A DNA stretch of 24,617 nt from Chloromonas sp. AAM2 (taxonomy: Eukaryota; Chlorophyta; Chlorophyceae; Chlamydomonadales; Chlamydomonadaceae): assembly GCA_004335635.1 (NCBI GenBank), contig QAXH01006366.1, positions 1 to 24,617 on the forward strand, in the 5' to 3' direction. This document shows positions 9,785 to 20,900 of the stretch, in pieces (position 1 is the first letter of the stretch; every line of letters begins with the position of its first letter). Both the position numbers and the translations under genes were made by a program. Below the pieces are notes generated by a model, which saw nothing but the letters and a program-made list of their open reading frames with translations, was not told where the DNA came from and searched no databases.

Positions 9785-10977
9785 TGCAAGACCATGTGAT
9801 GTCCAAAACGGATGTTGCACAGGTAAAACACAAAACTAGAAACGGATATGCAGGCCCGTGACTGACCTTACAGGAAGAAATGTCAGCAAAGCGGATACAA
9901 AAGCTGAAATAACTCCTCTGTTCAGGGCTGGGCAGGACGGTACATGTCCCATCCCACGTCCTGTGACAGCCTCCCTGATGTAAAGCGATACAGACACAGA
10001 CTGAAAGGTGACTAATGAAGACATTGATGGAGACAGTCCACATAGTCAATAGCTTCAAGCCTTGCGTCAGGAAAAATACAATCTATTAGAATTGCTTTAG
10101 AAAAACAATCCTTGGATGTTGAGTATGGTTTGGTGTCCTCCCCCAGGCCCATCAGCACAACTTTGTCTATTGCAAACGCGCATTGCCTGCAGTGCTTCTC
10201 ATACAAACTTCGATCAAATGCACACCAAGACTGGAAACTTGAGAGTACGGAATAGCTCCGTTCAGCTGGCACAAGACTAGTCATCAATCAAGGGCCATCC
10301 TCCCTTTTCCTGTTAGAATGATGGAAATAAACCGCAACATAATCAATTGGCAGGGTCAGCACTGGCTGTTAAAAATGATGAAGAAACGTCCATGTTGCCC
10401 GGCCGATGCCTAATCAAGCAGCCTGGGCAAAACTGCCCAATGCTCACGATGTTTCCATCTCGTTGCTGTACTTTTAACACGAATCTAGTGGACGAAAGTG
10501 GCCTGTGGAGATGCATGCAGCGCAACTGCAGAAGGCATGTTTCCAAAGCAGGGCACAAGAGACAGAAGCTGCCGTGGTATGCCCGCCATAACACACACAT
10601 TACCGAGCAGGACCGTCATTGTGAATCACTGAGAAGGCAATCACATGAACATTCAATTCTCACCCTCGTGGAATCTCGTGCATTCAAACCGTAGTTTTTC
10701 AATGGCTCATCAAACACTCCTCTCCTGCTGGGCAACATGCAGCTTGTAACCTTTCCTGAATCAGTGTAAGCTGCGCAGTCCAGTGCTGTCAGTGCTAGCT
10801 GGCTGACAAACAAAAATCATTGCCAGCTGTGGGCCAGTGGCGTGACAAGCCGTCAGGTGGTCTCAGCTGCTGCTGGCTGCTGCCATTACGGCTGCCACTG
10901 CTTCTCACCTGCAACCATGCTATCAACTAGCTGTATTCAAGCTCCCTGCCTGCTACTGCCTGTCACTCCAAGTACTT
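9785..10977 (-). repeat. Paralogous 3' flank, copy 1 (matches 16670-17989)
   Basis: Blocks of roughly 75-85% identity run in the same order here and at 16670-17989. One starts near 9940 (TCCTGTGACAGCCTC against TCCTGTGACTGCCTC). A stronger one is at 10395-10640 (TTGCCCGGCCGATGCC, AACACGAATCTAGTGGA). Another is at 10710-10830 (CTCTCCTGCTGGGCA). The segment lies directly downstream of the stop of the minus-strand four-pass membrane-protein gene, so it is best read as its long 3' UTR and flank, copied with the gene. A minus frame stays open in both copies over the central block. Confidence 0.7.
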
Positions 10978-13900
10978 CTACTTGTAAAAGAGCTTTGAAT
11001 TACCAGTCTCAACTGGCTTGGCTGACGACTTGCCCTTGTCCTTTTTGAACCACTTGTTCAGGCCCCGCTTGGGGGGTGCCTCCACTGCAGGGGCCTCAAT
11101 GTCCATCTCGTGTTTGTCTGACACGTATGCATGGGGTTTGACGTGTCTGGACGCAGCTAGGACGGCAGCGGCCTGCCTCTGCTTCTGGCTCTCAGCCTCC
11201 TCCCTTGCCTGCGTGCATGGTCATTACAAGCGTGTATGGTCAACATGGTGTGCATGTTCATCATGGGTGTGCATGGTCAGTACATGCGTGCATGGTCAGC
11301 ACCAGCGTGGATGGTCAACATGGGTGTGTAGTCGCAACAAGCGTGCTTAATCTGTCCTCCGTATGCGAAGCCAAGACCACCAGACTTGAGCACTAGACAC
11401 AGAGCTTCACAACAGGCACCTAGAGCAGACCAGGAGGTACCGTTGGTCAGCCAGATGATACTCAGATGGGCCGGATAAACAGCCAGATGACAGGCAGAAT
11501 TGGCCTTGAGCAGCCGGATGGCGCCTGCCAGATAGATGGCTATGAGCCGGGATATCCAACCATTCTTGAGCAGCCGGATAGGGACTGCCAGATATACAGC
11601 TGTGAGCCGGGACGAACCCAGCTGGGACGATCCGATTACACAGCTACTGATTTATATAAGTGGCAGCCGGATGGCCAGATAGCCAGACACGGCCGGATAC
11701 CATAAAGATGTTCTGCTAAGGGGTAGCCGGATGGCCGGACACCCAATTGCTCGGATGGCCGGATTTAGGGACGTGAAGGAGAGGCAAAGGGGCAGCCGGA
11801 TGGCCGGATAGCTTGGATAGCCTGTATGGCCGGAAGAGATGCCAAGGAACACTCGGATGGTCCATGTTATCTGGATGCTATCCGACTGTATCTAGCAATC
11901 ATCCCAGTGTACCACCCCGGAGGACCAGCGGGACCGTCTCCAGCAGACAAGTCCTTGCTTGCTCTTCACTCGGTCTACTTGAATGATGTTGATGCGATGT
12001 ACCAAAAACTGAAAACCCAAACTTGCACAGTGGATGTTGATGCGACCCAAACGTGATGTTTGTGCTCAATCAACCGAGCTAAGTCTGTGCTGCTATCAAA
12101 GAATGCTAGCCCAAGCAAGCCGTACCCACATGGCTGTGTGACCCGCACGCCCAGTTCACCTTTTCCTTTTCCATCTTGATGTAAGCCTCCTGCTTTCCTC
12201 CGCAGCAGCCGCACACCTTGTAGCACAACTGCACACACACACAGACATGCACATAATCACACATAATCACACACGCACATGCTTGCACACACGTGCGGTC
12301 AGGATCGCCGGAGACCAGAGACAGAGATGAGGACGGAGGCGAACTCTTGCCGCCTCTGGTGATCATGGTGCAGGTCAAGCAGCCCGCCAGACAGCCAGCA
12401 GCAGAGGCTGAGAGCTCCTTCTTTCTGTTCTGTTGCTACGTCCGTGCGACGAACATGTGCTAGTGTAATCGCTGCATCGCTGTGCATAGGGCTTTGCAAC
12501 GGCGTTCTGGAAAGCTGGACAGAAGCTGCAGTCGGTTCGGCTCACCCTGAACTGGCTTCCAATGAAATCACATGCGTAGAGGAGGAACATGATCCATGTC
12601 AGGACAGTGACAGCATCGCGCCAGTTCTGCTGGGTGTCGTTCTCTTTGTTTGCATCCTGCGATCGGGTGCAAAGGCAAGGGATCAGCTTCAGATGGCACT
12701 GGGTGGGACACGGAGCATGGGCAGCTGTCACCGCGATTTGCCCGATGCATTTGGGGGTGACCACCACAGGGGCGGCCGACCTTGACGTGTGTGTGGGTGT
12801 TGCACATGACTTATGCCACTGACTTATGAAAGGGACACGGCAAATGAGGAGAACGAGAGAGGCAACAGTTGAATGAACGGCAAACTGAGCTGAGACTGCC
12901 AGAAAGGATGGAGGCAAGTGCATGCGTGTGCTGCACGTGTCCGCTGCTGCCCCTTCACAAGCAGGTGCAGATAAGAATGAAGCAAGGAGCCGGTGAGTGT
13001 GGGAGGGCCTTGAAGCTCTGGACTGTTGATATTGGTGACCATGCAGGCTCTATTGCACAAGACACGTTTCATTGGGGCGCGTTGCTCAGTAACAACGGCC
13101 TTGTAACTGGTTTCCTTGTAGCACAGAAGCACAGAAGTTTATCACAGCCTAGTTGTGCCAAACACAAACGCCTGTGCCTTCCTCTTCCTACTCACTGATG
13201 CATACTTGACGAGCACGAGTGATGCCACCAGCCACCAGACAAGGCCCACGAGTGTCAGGAACCAGTCAAACCAAGTGTCCACGTACGCCCAGCACGCGCA
13301 TTTCAAGCACTGCACGTCATGTGGATCACATGTCTCAGGCTTGGGTTGAGTGGCAGAATTATAGAATGCCCTGTGCAGGTTGGTTACTGTCTGCGAACGC
13401 TCAGGTCAGTAGCATCCAACCCCTGGCGTGTGAACTGGCATCTGTAACTGGCGTGTGCAGAAGCCCCACCACCAACTCGCCCGCTGCCTGGCTGTGCCCC
13501 ACCCCCGCTGCTTACCACTGTTACCATAAGGAAGAGAGAGACCACCATGGACACTCCGCTGAGCACATAGCCATACACACACAGGTCCCTACAAGCGGTC
13601 AGGAAAGAGTGCAGGGAAACGTTTGATGTATCCGTGAAATGAGTATCCGTAGCTGTTCTCACCCTCACCTTCCCAACTGTAAGTTACGAAGGGTCAAACA
13701 ACAGCTACAACTGCGACCTGCCGGCGCTTTACCTGCCCATGTCTTGAGTGCCAAGTAGGCATGCGTAATCGGTGATACTTCCAGACTCGACCTCCACATC
13801 AAACTCTGTGAGGTGCCAGTAGATGATGCTGATGATGGCGATACAGATGCCAATCTGCGAAGAGATGGGTTTCAATCAGCCCAGAGCGCATGTTTCAAAC

Positions 13901-14405
13901 TGACGAACCTTGGCAGCTGCATCGGAGGGCTGGACTGTTGACGGGCTGCTGCACTCCGTGGCCATGAGTCTCCCTTGGCATGTCATTCCAGACATCACGC
14001 AAGCATGGTTGATGCTAGGCAGGCGTAGCTCAAAGCTCACTTCCACGACCGGATCGGTTCCAAAACCTGGGGTGTTGAACGTGCCAGACGCACATCACCC
14101 GACGTAAGGGCAAGCAGAATTGCTTACCTCTAGAATCCCGACCATCCATCTGGCCGGAGCTCGGAGGTGTTTTGAGCACCTGCAGCGCAGGTAGCAGAAG
14201 CCAGTGAAAAAGGAGCCTCCAGCTGTTCAAATGCAACAGTGGCCAACGGAGCGAATGCGGCCGGTTGGACTGCCTGTTCAAGTCTGCAGTTTGACTGCAG
14301 GTCGGCCTAGCTTGACTTGCGCTACTTCAACGCTCATACTGCAAAAGTTGAGCAATACAGCTGATGCAATGACGGATGTTGGGCTTACCATTGGCAACAG
14401 CCCAT
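10978..14405 (-). CDS. Four-pass membrane protein with MGCC N-terminus, copy 1 (eight exons)
   Basis: Unrecognised family; likely a plasma- or ciliary-membrane-type protein, but no function can be assigned. Exons in transcription order: 14405-14389, 14179-14128, 13854-13733, 13588-13516, 13309-13196, 12698-12546, 12228-12160, 11208-10978. All have GT-AG borders and join in phase to 276 aa. It begins MGCCQWC, so Cys3/Cys4/Cys7 are candidate palmitoylation sites, with Gly2 possibly myristoylated. Hydrophobic segments lie at about 16-38, 68-88, 100-124 and 155-173. Cys-rich stretches are CLKCACW (from 89) and CYKVCGCCGG (from 179). The tail from 190 is a charged K/E/Q helix, then a basic end (KRGLNKWFKKDKGK). 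The first ATG follows an in-frame TGA in the same exon. An acceptor at 14562 suggests a 5' UTR intron. Topology resembles tetraspan proteins, but the tetraspanin CCG signature is absent. The paralogue at 17990-21068 supports every junction. Confidence 0.86.
11209..11345 (-). repeat. Degenerate minisatellite in intron 7 of copy 1
   Basis: Units built on GTGCATGGTCAGTACATGCG and GGTCAACATGGGTGTG repeat about five or six times next to the exon 8 acceptor. The paralogue keeps only one or two such units (GGTCAGTACAAG, GGTCAATAGAAG), so the array expanded in copy 1. Confidence 0.7.
11463..11845 (+). repeat. GCCGGAT-based degenerate minisatellite in intron 7 of copy 1
   Basis: The core AGCCGGATGGCC and variants (GCCAGATAGC, GCCGGATAGC) recur many times. 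A longer unit of about 60 bp begins TTGAGCAGCCGGAT. The array is absent from the matching 238-nt intron of the second gene and largely explains why this intron is 951 nt. Confidence 0.85.
12229..12297 (+). repeat. CA-rich microsatellite in intron 6 of copy 1
   Basis: CACACA-type runs are broken by ATAATC and CATG. On the sense strand these are TG-rich and lie directly upstream of the exon 7 acceptor. A counterpart lies at the same place in copy 2. Confidence 0.8.
12519..12705. repeat. Near-identical tract shared with 18713-18899 (gene-conversion candidate)
   Basis: The tract is 187 bp long with a single mismatch (T12536 against C). It covers all of exon 6 plus 27 nt of the downstream intron and 7 nt of the upstream intron. 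Other exons of the two genes differ at about 7-12% of sites. Confidence 0.9.
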
Positions 14406-14886
14406 CCTGGCCGATGCAGAGGTGCGACGAAGTGGTGGGCGCCAGGATTGAAACTCGGAAACGAAGTCGGAATGGGAGGGTACGGGTTGTGTCTGGATGG
14501 AACAGCACAAGGTTGCGGGGCTTGTGGCACTGCTTGAGTGCGGGTGTGTTCAGATGGTCACCCTGTAAGAAGAGGTAAGAAGAAACGTATGAAAGTGAGC
14601 TTTATGGTGCCTAGTAAGAGAACGCAGAAGAGCGGCAGGTTGTTGATCGCCGTTAAATGGGGAGCAGCGCCATATGTTCCGATTCCTGAGTTGTGTTTCC
14701 TGACCGGACTTCCGACGCAGCTAAATGTTGCGTGCACATAGCAGAAGTAGTCAATGTGAGGCGTCTGTGCAGTGCATTGCGGACGGGTGTTCAGATGCCT
14801 GCACTTAAGGTTAGCATGGGCGGATGCCTTGGATTGTCACCAGGCGCATTGCGGGTGTGTCCAGGTGTCATGTGTTGCGTCAGGTG

Positions 14887-15008
14887 TTGTCCACGGATCT
14901 GAACCTGCTGTCTGGCCAGTTATGCCAGGTCTGCTTGTGTGTGGCAAATTCATCACACAAGCAGCCCTTGCCAAACTGGCCAGGCAGCAGGTTCAGATCC
15001 GTGGACAA
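14887..15008. repeat. Fold-back inverted repeat with 55-bp arms
   Basis: Arm 14887-14941 pairs with arm 14954-15008 at 50 of 55 positions; the outer 24 pairs are perfect (starting TTGTCCACGGATCTGAAC). The spacer is 12 bp. The structure could extrude as a cruciform or form a long RNA hairpin. It is either a small fold-back transposon relic or a local inverted duplication. No target-site duplication is clear. Confidence 0.93.
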
Positions 15009-15213
15009 GACGGCTTTGGCCAAGTGTTTGCTGGGTCCCAGTAGAGGTTCACGTCCTTTGCATGGATGACAAGGTCCATCGGGCCTGTCAAACACCAAAT
15101 ACTGCCCATCCGCTTGCTCCGGCTTTGGCCACCAGCCGCCATGAGCTGGCTTTAGACTCGCCCCCTGCCAAGCCTGTACAAATTAGCTGGGAGTAAAGTC
15201 ATCTGGTGTGGGG

Positions 15214-15290
15214 AGCCACGCCAGCTGTTGACACTGGGCTGTGCGCAGAAGCCACGTCAGCTGTGGCCACTGGGCCCGTGTGCAGAAGCC
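15214..15290 (+). repeat. 36-bp tandem repeat, two copies
   Basis: AGCCACGCCAGCTGTTGACA and the rest of the unit is repeated after 36 bp as AGCCACGTCAGCTGTGGCCA, ending in TGTGCAGA. A third copy is only begun. Confidence 0.8.
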
Positions 15291-15495
15291 AGAGACTATG
15301 AGATACTCTTTCCTGACGGCTGGACCCAAGCTTCATGCATGCTGATATGCAACAGCTGAGGGCGTGGGAGAGTAGGTACGTACGAGATGAGCCAATTTTC
15401 GGCTAGACTGACGTGACGTTGTCAGGCAAACTCCAATCTATGTGCATTGAAGCTCACCGTCCAACAACAACTTACAAGCACACGTTGACAAAACA

Positions 15496-15735
15496 AAAAG
15501 ATGTTTGCCAGTTCTGGGACAGTTTTTAGGACCAGCACTGGACCCAGTGTGACGGCAGGGAAACCGAGGAAGTAGGGTCCAGGGTTAGTCAGGCAGTGTT
15601 AGGCAGGCAGGCATGGCTCATGACACTTCAGTTACAGTAGGTGTGGCAACTTGCCTAACAAATTAACCCTGCTGCCACAGTGGCGTTGCTCCAGTGGCGT
15701 TCCTGTGAATGTCCCAAAACTGGCAAACATCTTTT
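15496..15735. mobile_element. MITE-like inverted-repeat element (about 240 bp)
   Basis: The outer 26 bp are inverted repeats with one mismatch: AAAAGATGTTTGCCAGTTCT and on at 15496-15521, against the reverse complement of 15710-15735. Weaker inverted similarity continues inward to about 15560 and 15667 (GGACCAGCACTGGA and CAGGG against GGAACGCCACTGGA and CAGGG). There is no coding capacity. Related single ends occur at 1311 and 20317, so this belongs to a dispersed family. I cannot see a clear target-site duplication, so the true ends may differ by a few bases. Confidence 0.75.
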
Positions 15736-16669
15736 ATTTCCTGCCATTGCAGAGCTGGTGCTCTGCAGAGCATGCCGTGAAGCAAACAGTGCACGTGTAC
15801 TTCATAGAACTTGCTTGGCAGCTTCACTCCACAGTAGGTTTATACTCACCACACAGCCTTATCAAAGCGTTCTTTACACAGTCAAATGCGGTTTCAGGTA
15901 GACTGATGTAGATCCCACCAGCAACCCCCCACCCAGCCCACGCATCACCTTCACGGTTGGTGGCCAGAAGAAAGATGCCAATGGGAGTTGGAGCAAAAAA
16001 GGGCCACCCGTTTGCAAGCCAGAGCAGCCTGGACGCTGAGAGCATGCAAAGCCCAGCTCTTGGCTGGCGCACATCCAGGTGGGCCTGCCCTTTTTCTGCA
16101 TCTACAAATGCCGTGAGAGCGACTGGGGAAGGCTGTTCTTAGTTGCTGGTGGTTTCTTTGCACCTTTGCATGTGCGCGGTGGCTGATGCATGCCATAAGC
16201 CGCGCAAACATCTGTGCCCAAAGTAACCCTCCTCTGGTGCCTTCAAGCACTGTTTGCCCCTGGTGTCATGCAGTTACTTCACTCGCTGCATGAGGCACGT
16301 ACTTGAGCAAGGCAATGGTGGCTGCATCAGGTGACAAACCAGGTGTCGCGGCGGTGCGCCTGGTTTCACCTCGATCATGACTGGGGATTGTTTTTCCCTG
16401 AACGCATGCCCATCATGACATTTGCAGCCTGAAAAACATGTCAACAGTCTCTGTGCATCCTTAGGCATCCATGTCTTGATTGCTCCCTGGTCACCATGTG
16501 CTGTATGCGAGTCTTTCTGTCGCACACGTCAAGCTGAACTAGTTCCTGACGTTGGAGGAACATAGGGCGTCCAAAGGAAGAGAATGTTTTCCATAGTCAA
16601 GTTAGTCAACCAAAGCCAACGCCTAAGCAAGAATGCACTCAGAATCCGCAGCACTATCTCTTCGTGCAA
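15736..16669. other. Intergenic, no supported gene
   Basis: A minus frame at about 15824-16072 encodes a hydrophobic stretch (FFAPTPIGIFLLATN, then GWGVAGGIYISLPE) that reads like protein, but it has no recognised family, no start context and no exon partners. It could be an exon fragment or a transposon relic. The rest shows no pattern. Confidence 0.35.
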
Positions 16670-17989
16670 GAAATGGCCATTTGATGGTCAAAACGATGTT
16701 GCATGGTACCACAAGCTAAAAGCACAAGCAGGCTCCTGACTGAAATTTCAGGAGGCATGCCAGTAAAGTGCAGAGAAAACACGAGTTGGCTCTCTACTTT
16801 CATGGTCAGGGCAGGCCAGGGCGGTGCATGTCCCATCTCGCATCCTGTGACTGCCTCACAGACGTAAAACGATACGGACGCAGGCTGACACGTGACTAAT
16901 CCGAACAAAGATGGGGACAGTCAACATAGTCAACAGCTCTGCCATAAGGACAAATGCAATCTAACAGTTCGTTAGCTTGTCGCCCTTAGGTGTTGAGTTT
17001 GGTGTCCTCGCCCAAGGTCACAAAGGTAATGAACCATCGACACAACTTTGTCCAATCGCACACACCCTTTGCCTGAATTCATCATCATCATTACATGGCT
17101 TTTCATGGTTCAACCCACGGTGCTGCAGCTAGACACAATATTGCCTGAATTGCTTCTGATAAAAACAGGATGGACAAAGCTGTAGACATTCGATGTGATC
17201 TCTGCCAGCAGGTGGCATGCACCCACTTATGAGCGTGAGGTCGGTTGGGCAGTTGCAGCCTGCTGCCATGGACGACGAAGGCGGGTGGGAACGCCAGGTC
17301 AGCCCAGCTGGACAGGTTGCAGGCCTGGCATCACCCTCAAAGTGAACACACAAGAGGCAAGGCGCAGGAACTGGTGGGATCAGAAATTGCTGTTGGTAAG
17401 ATGAAGATTGGTAAAATGAAGATTGCCCGGCCGACGCCTAATCACGCAGCCTGGGCAACCATGCCCAATGCTCGTGACGTCACGAGTGTTTTCGTCGCGT
17501 TGCTGTACTTCGAACACGAATCTAGTGGATCGCGCGGCCTGTGGAAATGCCAGCAGCGCAACTGCAGAAGGCATGTTCCAAAAGCATCATGGCACAAGAC
17601 ACAGAAAGTGCCCGTGGTATGCGCGCCATAACACGCACATTATCGCGCACAACCGTCATTTTGAATCACTGAGTTGGCAATCACATGCGCTTTCACTTCT
17701 TGAGCCTCTAGAACCTTGCACTCTCAGAGTTGGTGTTTCCTTATTTGAACACGTCTCTCCTGCTGGGCAGTAAGCAACTTGTCTGGTGTCGTTCTGAGCT
17801 GCACAGTCGCTTGCTTGCTTGCTGTTGATGGTGACGATGGCTGACGGGCAAAAACCACGATGGCTGACGGGCAAAACCAGTGCTGGCTGGTGAGGAGTGG
17901 CTGTAGCTTCTGCTGGTTGCCATCGCTTCTGCTGTTGCTCGTGCTTCTGCCCCTGTAGCCGTTGCTACTTTGTAGCTGACCTTGCCTTC
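16670..17989 (-). repeat. Paralogous 3' flank, copy 2 (matches 9785-10977)
   Basis: This is the counterpart of the first 3' flank, collinear with it. It matches at 16815-16935 and 17426-17671, and again from CTCTCCTGCTGGGCA near 17755. It sits directly downstream of the second membrane-protein gene. A 22-23-bp tandem duplication (17834-17856, 17857-17878; ACGATGGCTGACGGGCAAAA) is private to this copy. Confidence 0.7.
17834..17878 (+). repeat. 22-23-bp tandem duplication
   Basis: ACGATGGCTGACGGGCAAAA plus two or three bases occurs twice in direct succession, the second copy one A shorter. Confidence 0.85.
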
Positions 17990-20900
17990 TTACTTGAGGG
18001 AGACCTTCACGTCACCAGTCTCGGCTGGCTTGCCCTTGCTGAACCAGCCCCGCTTGGGCGCTGGCTCCACTGCAGGGGCCTCAATGTCAACACCACGGGT
18101 GGTGGCGTCGGGAACCTTAGCGGGGTTGGCAGCAGCGATGGCGGCAGCGGCTTCCTCCTGTTTCTTGCGCTCAGCCTCCTCCTTCGCCTGCGTGCAGGGT
18201 CAGTACAAGTGGGCATGGTCAATAGAAGCGTGCACAGACAACACAACGTGCACATCTGTCTGTCAAGCACAGATGCAGCTGCTCGACAGCCAACCACAGC
18301 AGACAAAACCTTGCACTTGGCCTGAATCACAAGCACATCTACTACCAGTGGACACTAGCCCAAGGCTAGCGCAAGTATGCAGCAGGTATACCTAAGCAGT
18401 ACTGCCTACCGCCTGCCCAGTTCACCTTTTCTTTCTCCATCTTGAGGCGAGCAGCCTCCTGCTTTCCTCCGCAGCACCCGCACACCTTGTAGCACAACTG
18501 CACTCACACGAGCACACTCAAACATGCTTGCACATGCACACGCACATGCTTGCACACACACACACACACACATGTCAATTTGCCAGCCATTCAGCAGAGC
18601 TCTGTGCTCCTTTGTTTTTGTTCTGTTAATCTGACCACCGGCCAGCGCGCCAATGTGACCAGCACATGCTACTCAATACGTGGCTGTATGTAGGCCCCGC
18701 TCTCAAATTCTCACAGAAGCTGCAGTCGGCTCGGCTCACCCTGAACTGGCTTCCAATGAAATCACATGCGTAGAGGAGGAACATGATCCATGTCAGGACA
18801 GTGACAGCATCGCGCCAGTTCTGCTGGGTGTCGTTCTCTTTGTTTGCATCCTGCGATCGGGTGCAAAGGCAAGGGATCAGCTTCAGATGGCACTGGGTGC
18901 GATCCATTTAAGCGAGCTTCAATCATTGTGCACGCGTGTTGTACACAGCAAGGAGACACAGCGGCCGAAATGGATGACGGTTTACTGAACGGCATGTTCA
19001 GCCAGCAGCAGTTGAACACAGCCTTGCTGCGCCAAGCTCACCCCGCATTCCTCTGCATCCCACCCTCTACTCACTGATGCATAGTTGACCAGCACGAGCG
19101 CTGCCACCAGCCACCAGACCAGGCCTAGGAGTGTCAGGGACCAGTCAAACCAGATGTCCACGTACGCCCAGCACGCGCATCTCAAGCACTGCACGTCATG
19201 TGGATCACATGTTCCGGGCATACTTGGGTGACACCATGTACCAGTGCTCTTCATGTGCTGGTTGGTTGCACATGGTTTGTAAATGTTTAGCACGTTCGAT
19301 GTGCGAGTTGATATATTAGTTCTTGATGTACACGTTGATTACGCATGACCTTGGTCTGTGGACGCCTAGCACGCTATTAGCACACCAGAAACAGAGACAG
19401 ACGCGAGGTTCAAGCATCTGGTGTCTGCAAAAAACCGACCAAGTCTCTCATTGCCCCATACCAGACGGTGCTTACCACTGTGACCATGAGGAACACAGAG
19501 ACCACCATGGACACTCCGCTGAGCACATAGCCGTACACACACAGGTCCCTACAGGTGGGAAGGACAGCGTGAAGAGGACACTACCGCTCACTGAGCAACG
19601 GTAGGAGATGGCACTTATCATCGTCACCATCATCAACACATGGTTTATCCTGGTTTCACCCACAGTACTGCAGCTGAGACACTATATCTCTCCAAGAATG
19701 GCGCGTCTGACAATAAGTGAGCCAAACTCACTGGTGGCAGGTTTCAAAATGCGACTGACATGGATGGCATGCCTGATTGCTGCAGAATTACGTGGCAAGT
19801 CAGGGTGAGGTCGTCCTGGTCCCACCCATGCGAAAAGCCCCTTGAATGTAGCCCATGGCCTCTCTCGCCAACCAGGCACCGAACCCACCTAAGCATGCCA
19901 ATCGCAAGTGTGTTGCAGCATGCTTCCTGTCGCTGGCATGGACCCCACTTACTTGTTTATATACTGCTTCCAACCTGACCTTGGTAACTGCAACGCTTGA
20001 ACAAGTAGAAGCACAGCTGCTATCAATACCCTCACAACGCCCACCTGCCCATGTCTTGAGTGCCAAGCAGGCATGTGTAATTGAAAACGTCCCCAGATGC
20101 GACCTCCACATCAAAGTCTGTGAGGTGCCAGTAGATGATGTTGATGATGGCGATACAGATGCCAATCTGCATGCAGAAGACATGGTTTTCCCTCAGTCCA
20201 GAGCGCATGGTGTCGACTGAAATACCTAAGCAGAAGCGAGAAGCTCGGTCTGGAGTTCAAAACCCTATGTGTGCCACACAGATCAATCCGCTATTGTAAG
20301 CACTCCACCAAAATAAGTTTGCCAGTTCTGGGACAATTGATTTGCATTTGATGGTAATGTGCTGACTCAGCTTCTGGCCAGCTTTCCCGGAAAAACCTTC
20401 CGTCATCTCACTCTGAGAGTCTCAAAAAACGATTGTCAAGGCACACAAAGGCACAGGAGCTGGAATGAGACCGTAGCATCTGCTCCTGTGATAAATGCTG
20501 ACTGGTTGCATGCAACCTCCGGCACATTGTGTCACATCCAAGGGACCTACTGCCAGCTGCTACTGATTTGGAAAAAGGGCAATGTCATCTTGTTTGCGAA
20601 GACCTGCTGGACAGTGCAGGGCTGTTGCGCCTCTTGCCGTGTAATTGTCAGTCATACGCAGGCCACAATCGATGCTAGCTAGGCTGCGACAGGCGTGGCT
20701 CAAAGCTCAGTTCACCCTCGCCGCTCTATCAGTTGAACCCCAGCGGTTCCGAGACACAAATCCCGGCGTTGACCAAGGCAGACACGAGTTGCCTGACGTC
20801 AGTGCATGCAGCATTGCTTACCTCTACGCTGCCGACCATCCACCTGGCCGGAGCTCGGAAATATGTGGAGCACCTGCAGCGCAGGGCAGCCGGCGATTAA

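Larger units (their letters stand above)
14406..15495. promoter_or_regulatory. 5' UTR and upstream region of membrane-protein copy 1
   Basis: The minus-strand 5' UTR exon probably runs from the ATG to 14562, where a clean acceptor (TTCTTACAG) suggests a leader intron. Further upstream I see no supported exon. The interval contains a strong fold-back at 14887-15008 and a 36-bp tandem repeat at 15214-15290. The second gene keeps only partial similarity upstream of its ATG, including a 16-nt length difference. Confidence 0.5.

Noticed and set aside
12568..12807. Minus frame beginning MCNTHTHVKVGRP, shared in part with copy 2
   Set aside because: Shared only because exon 6 is identical between copies; it is the wrong frame of that exon and of the adjacent intron.
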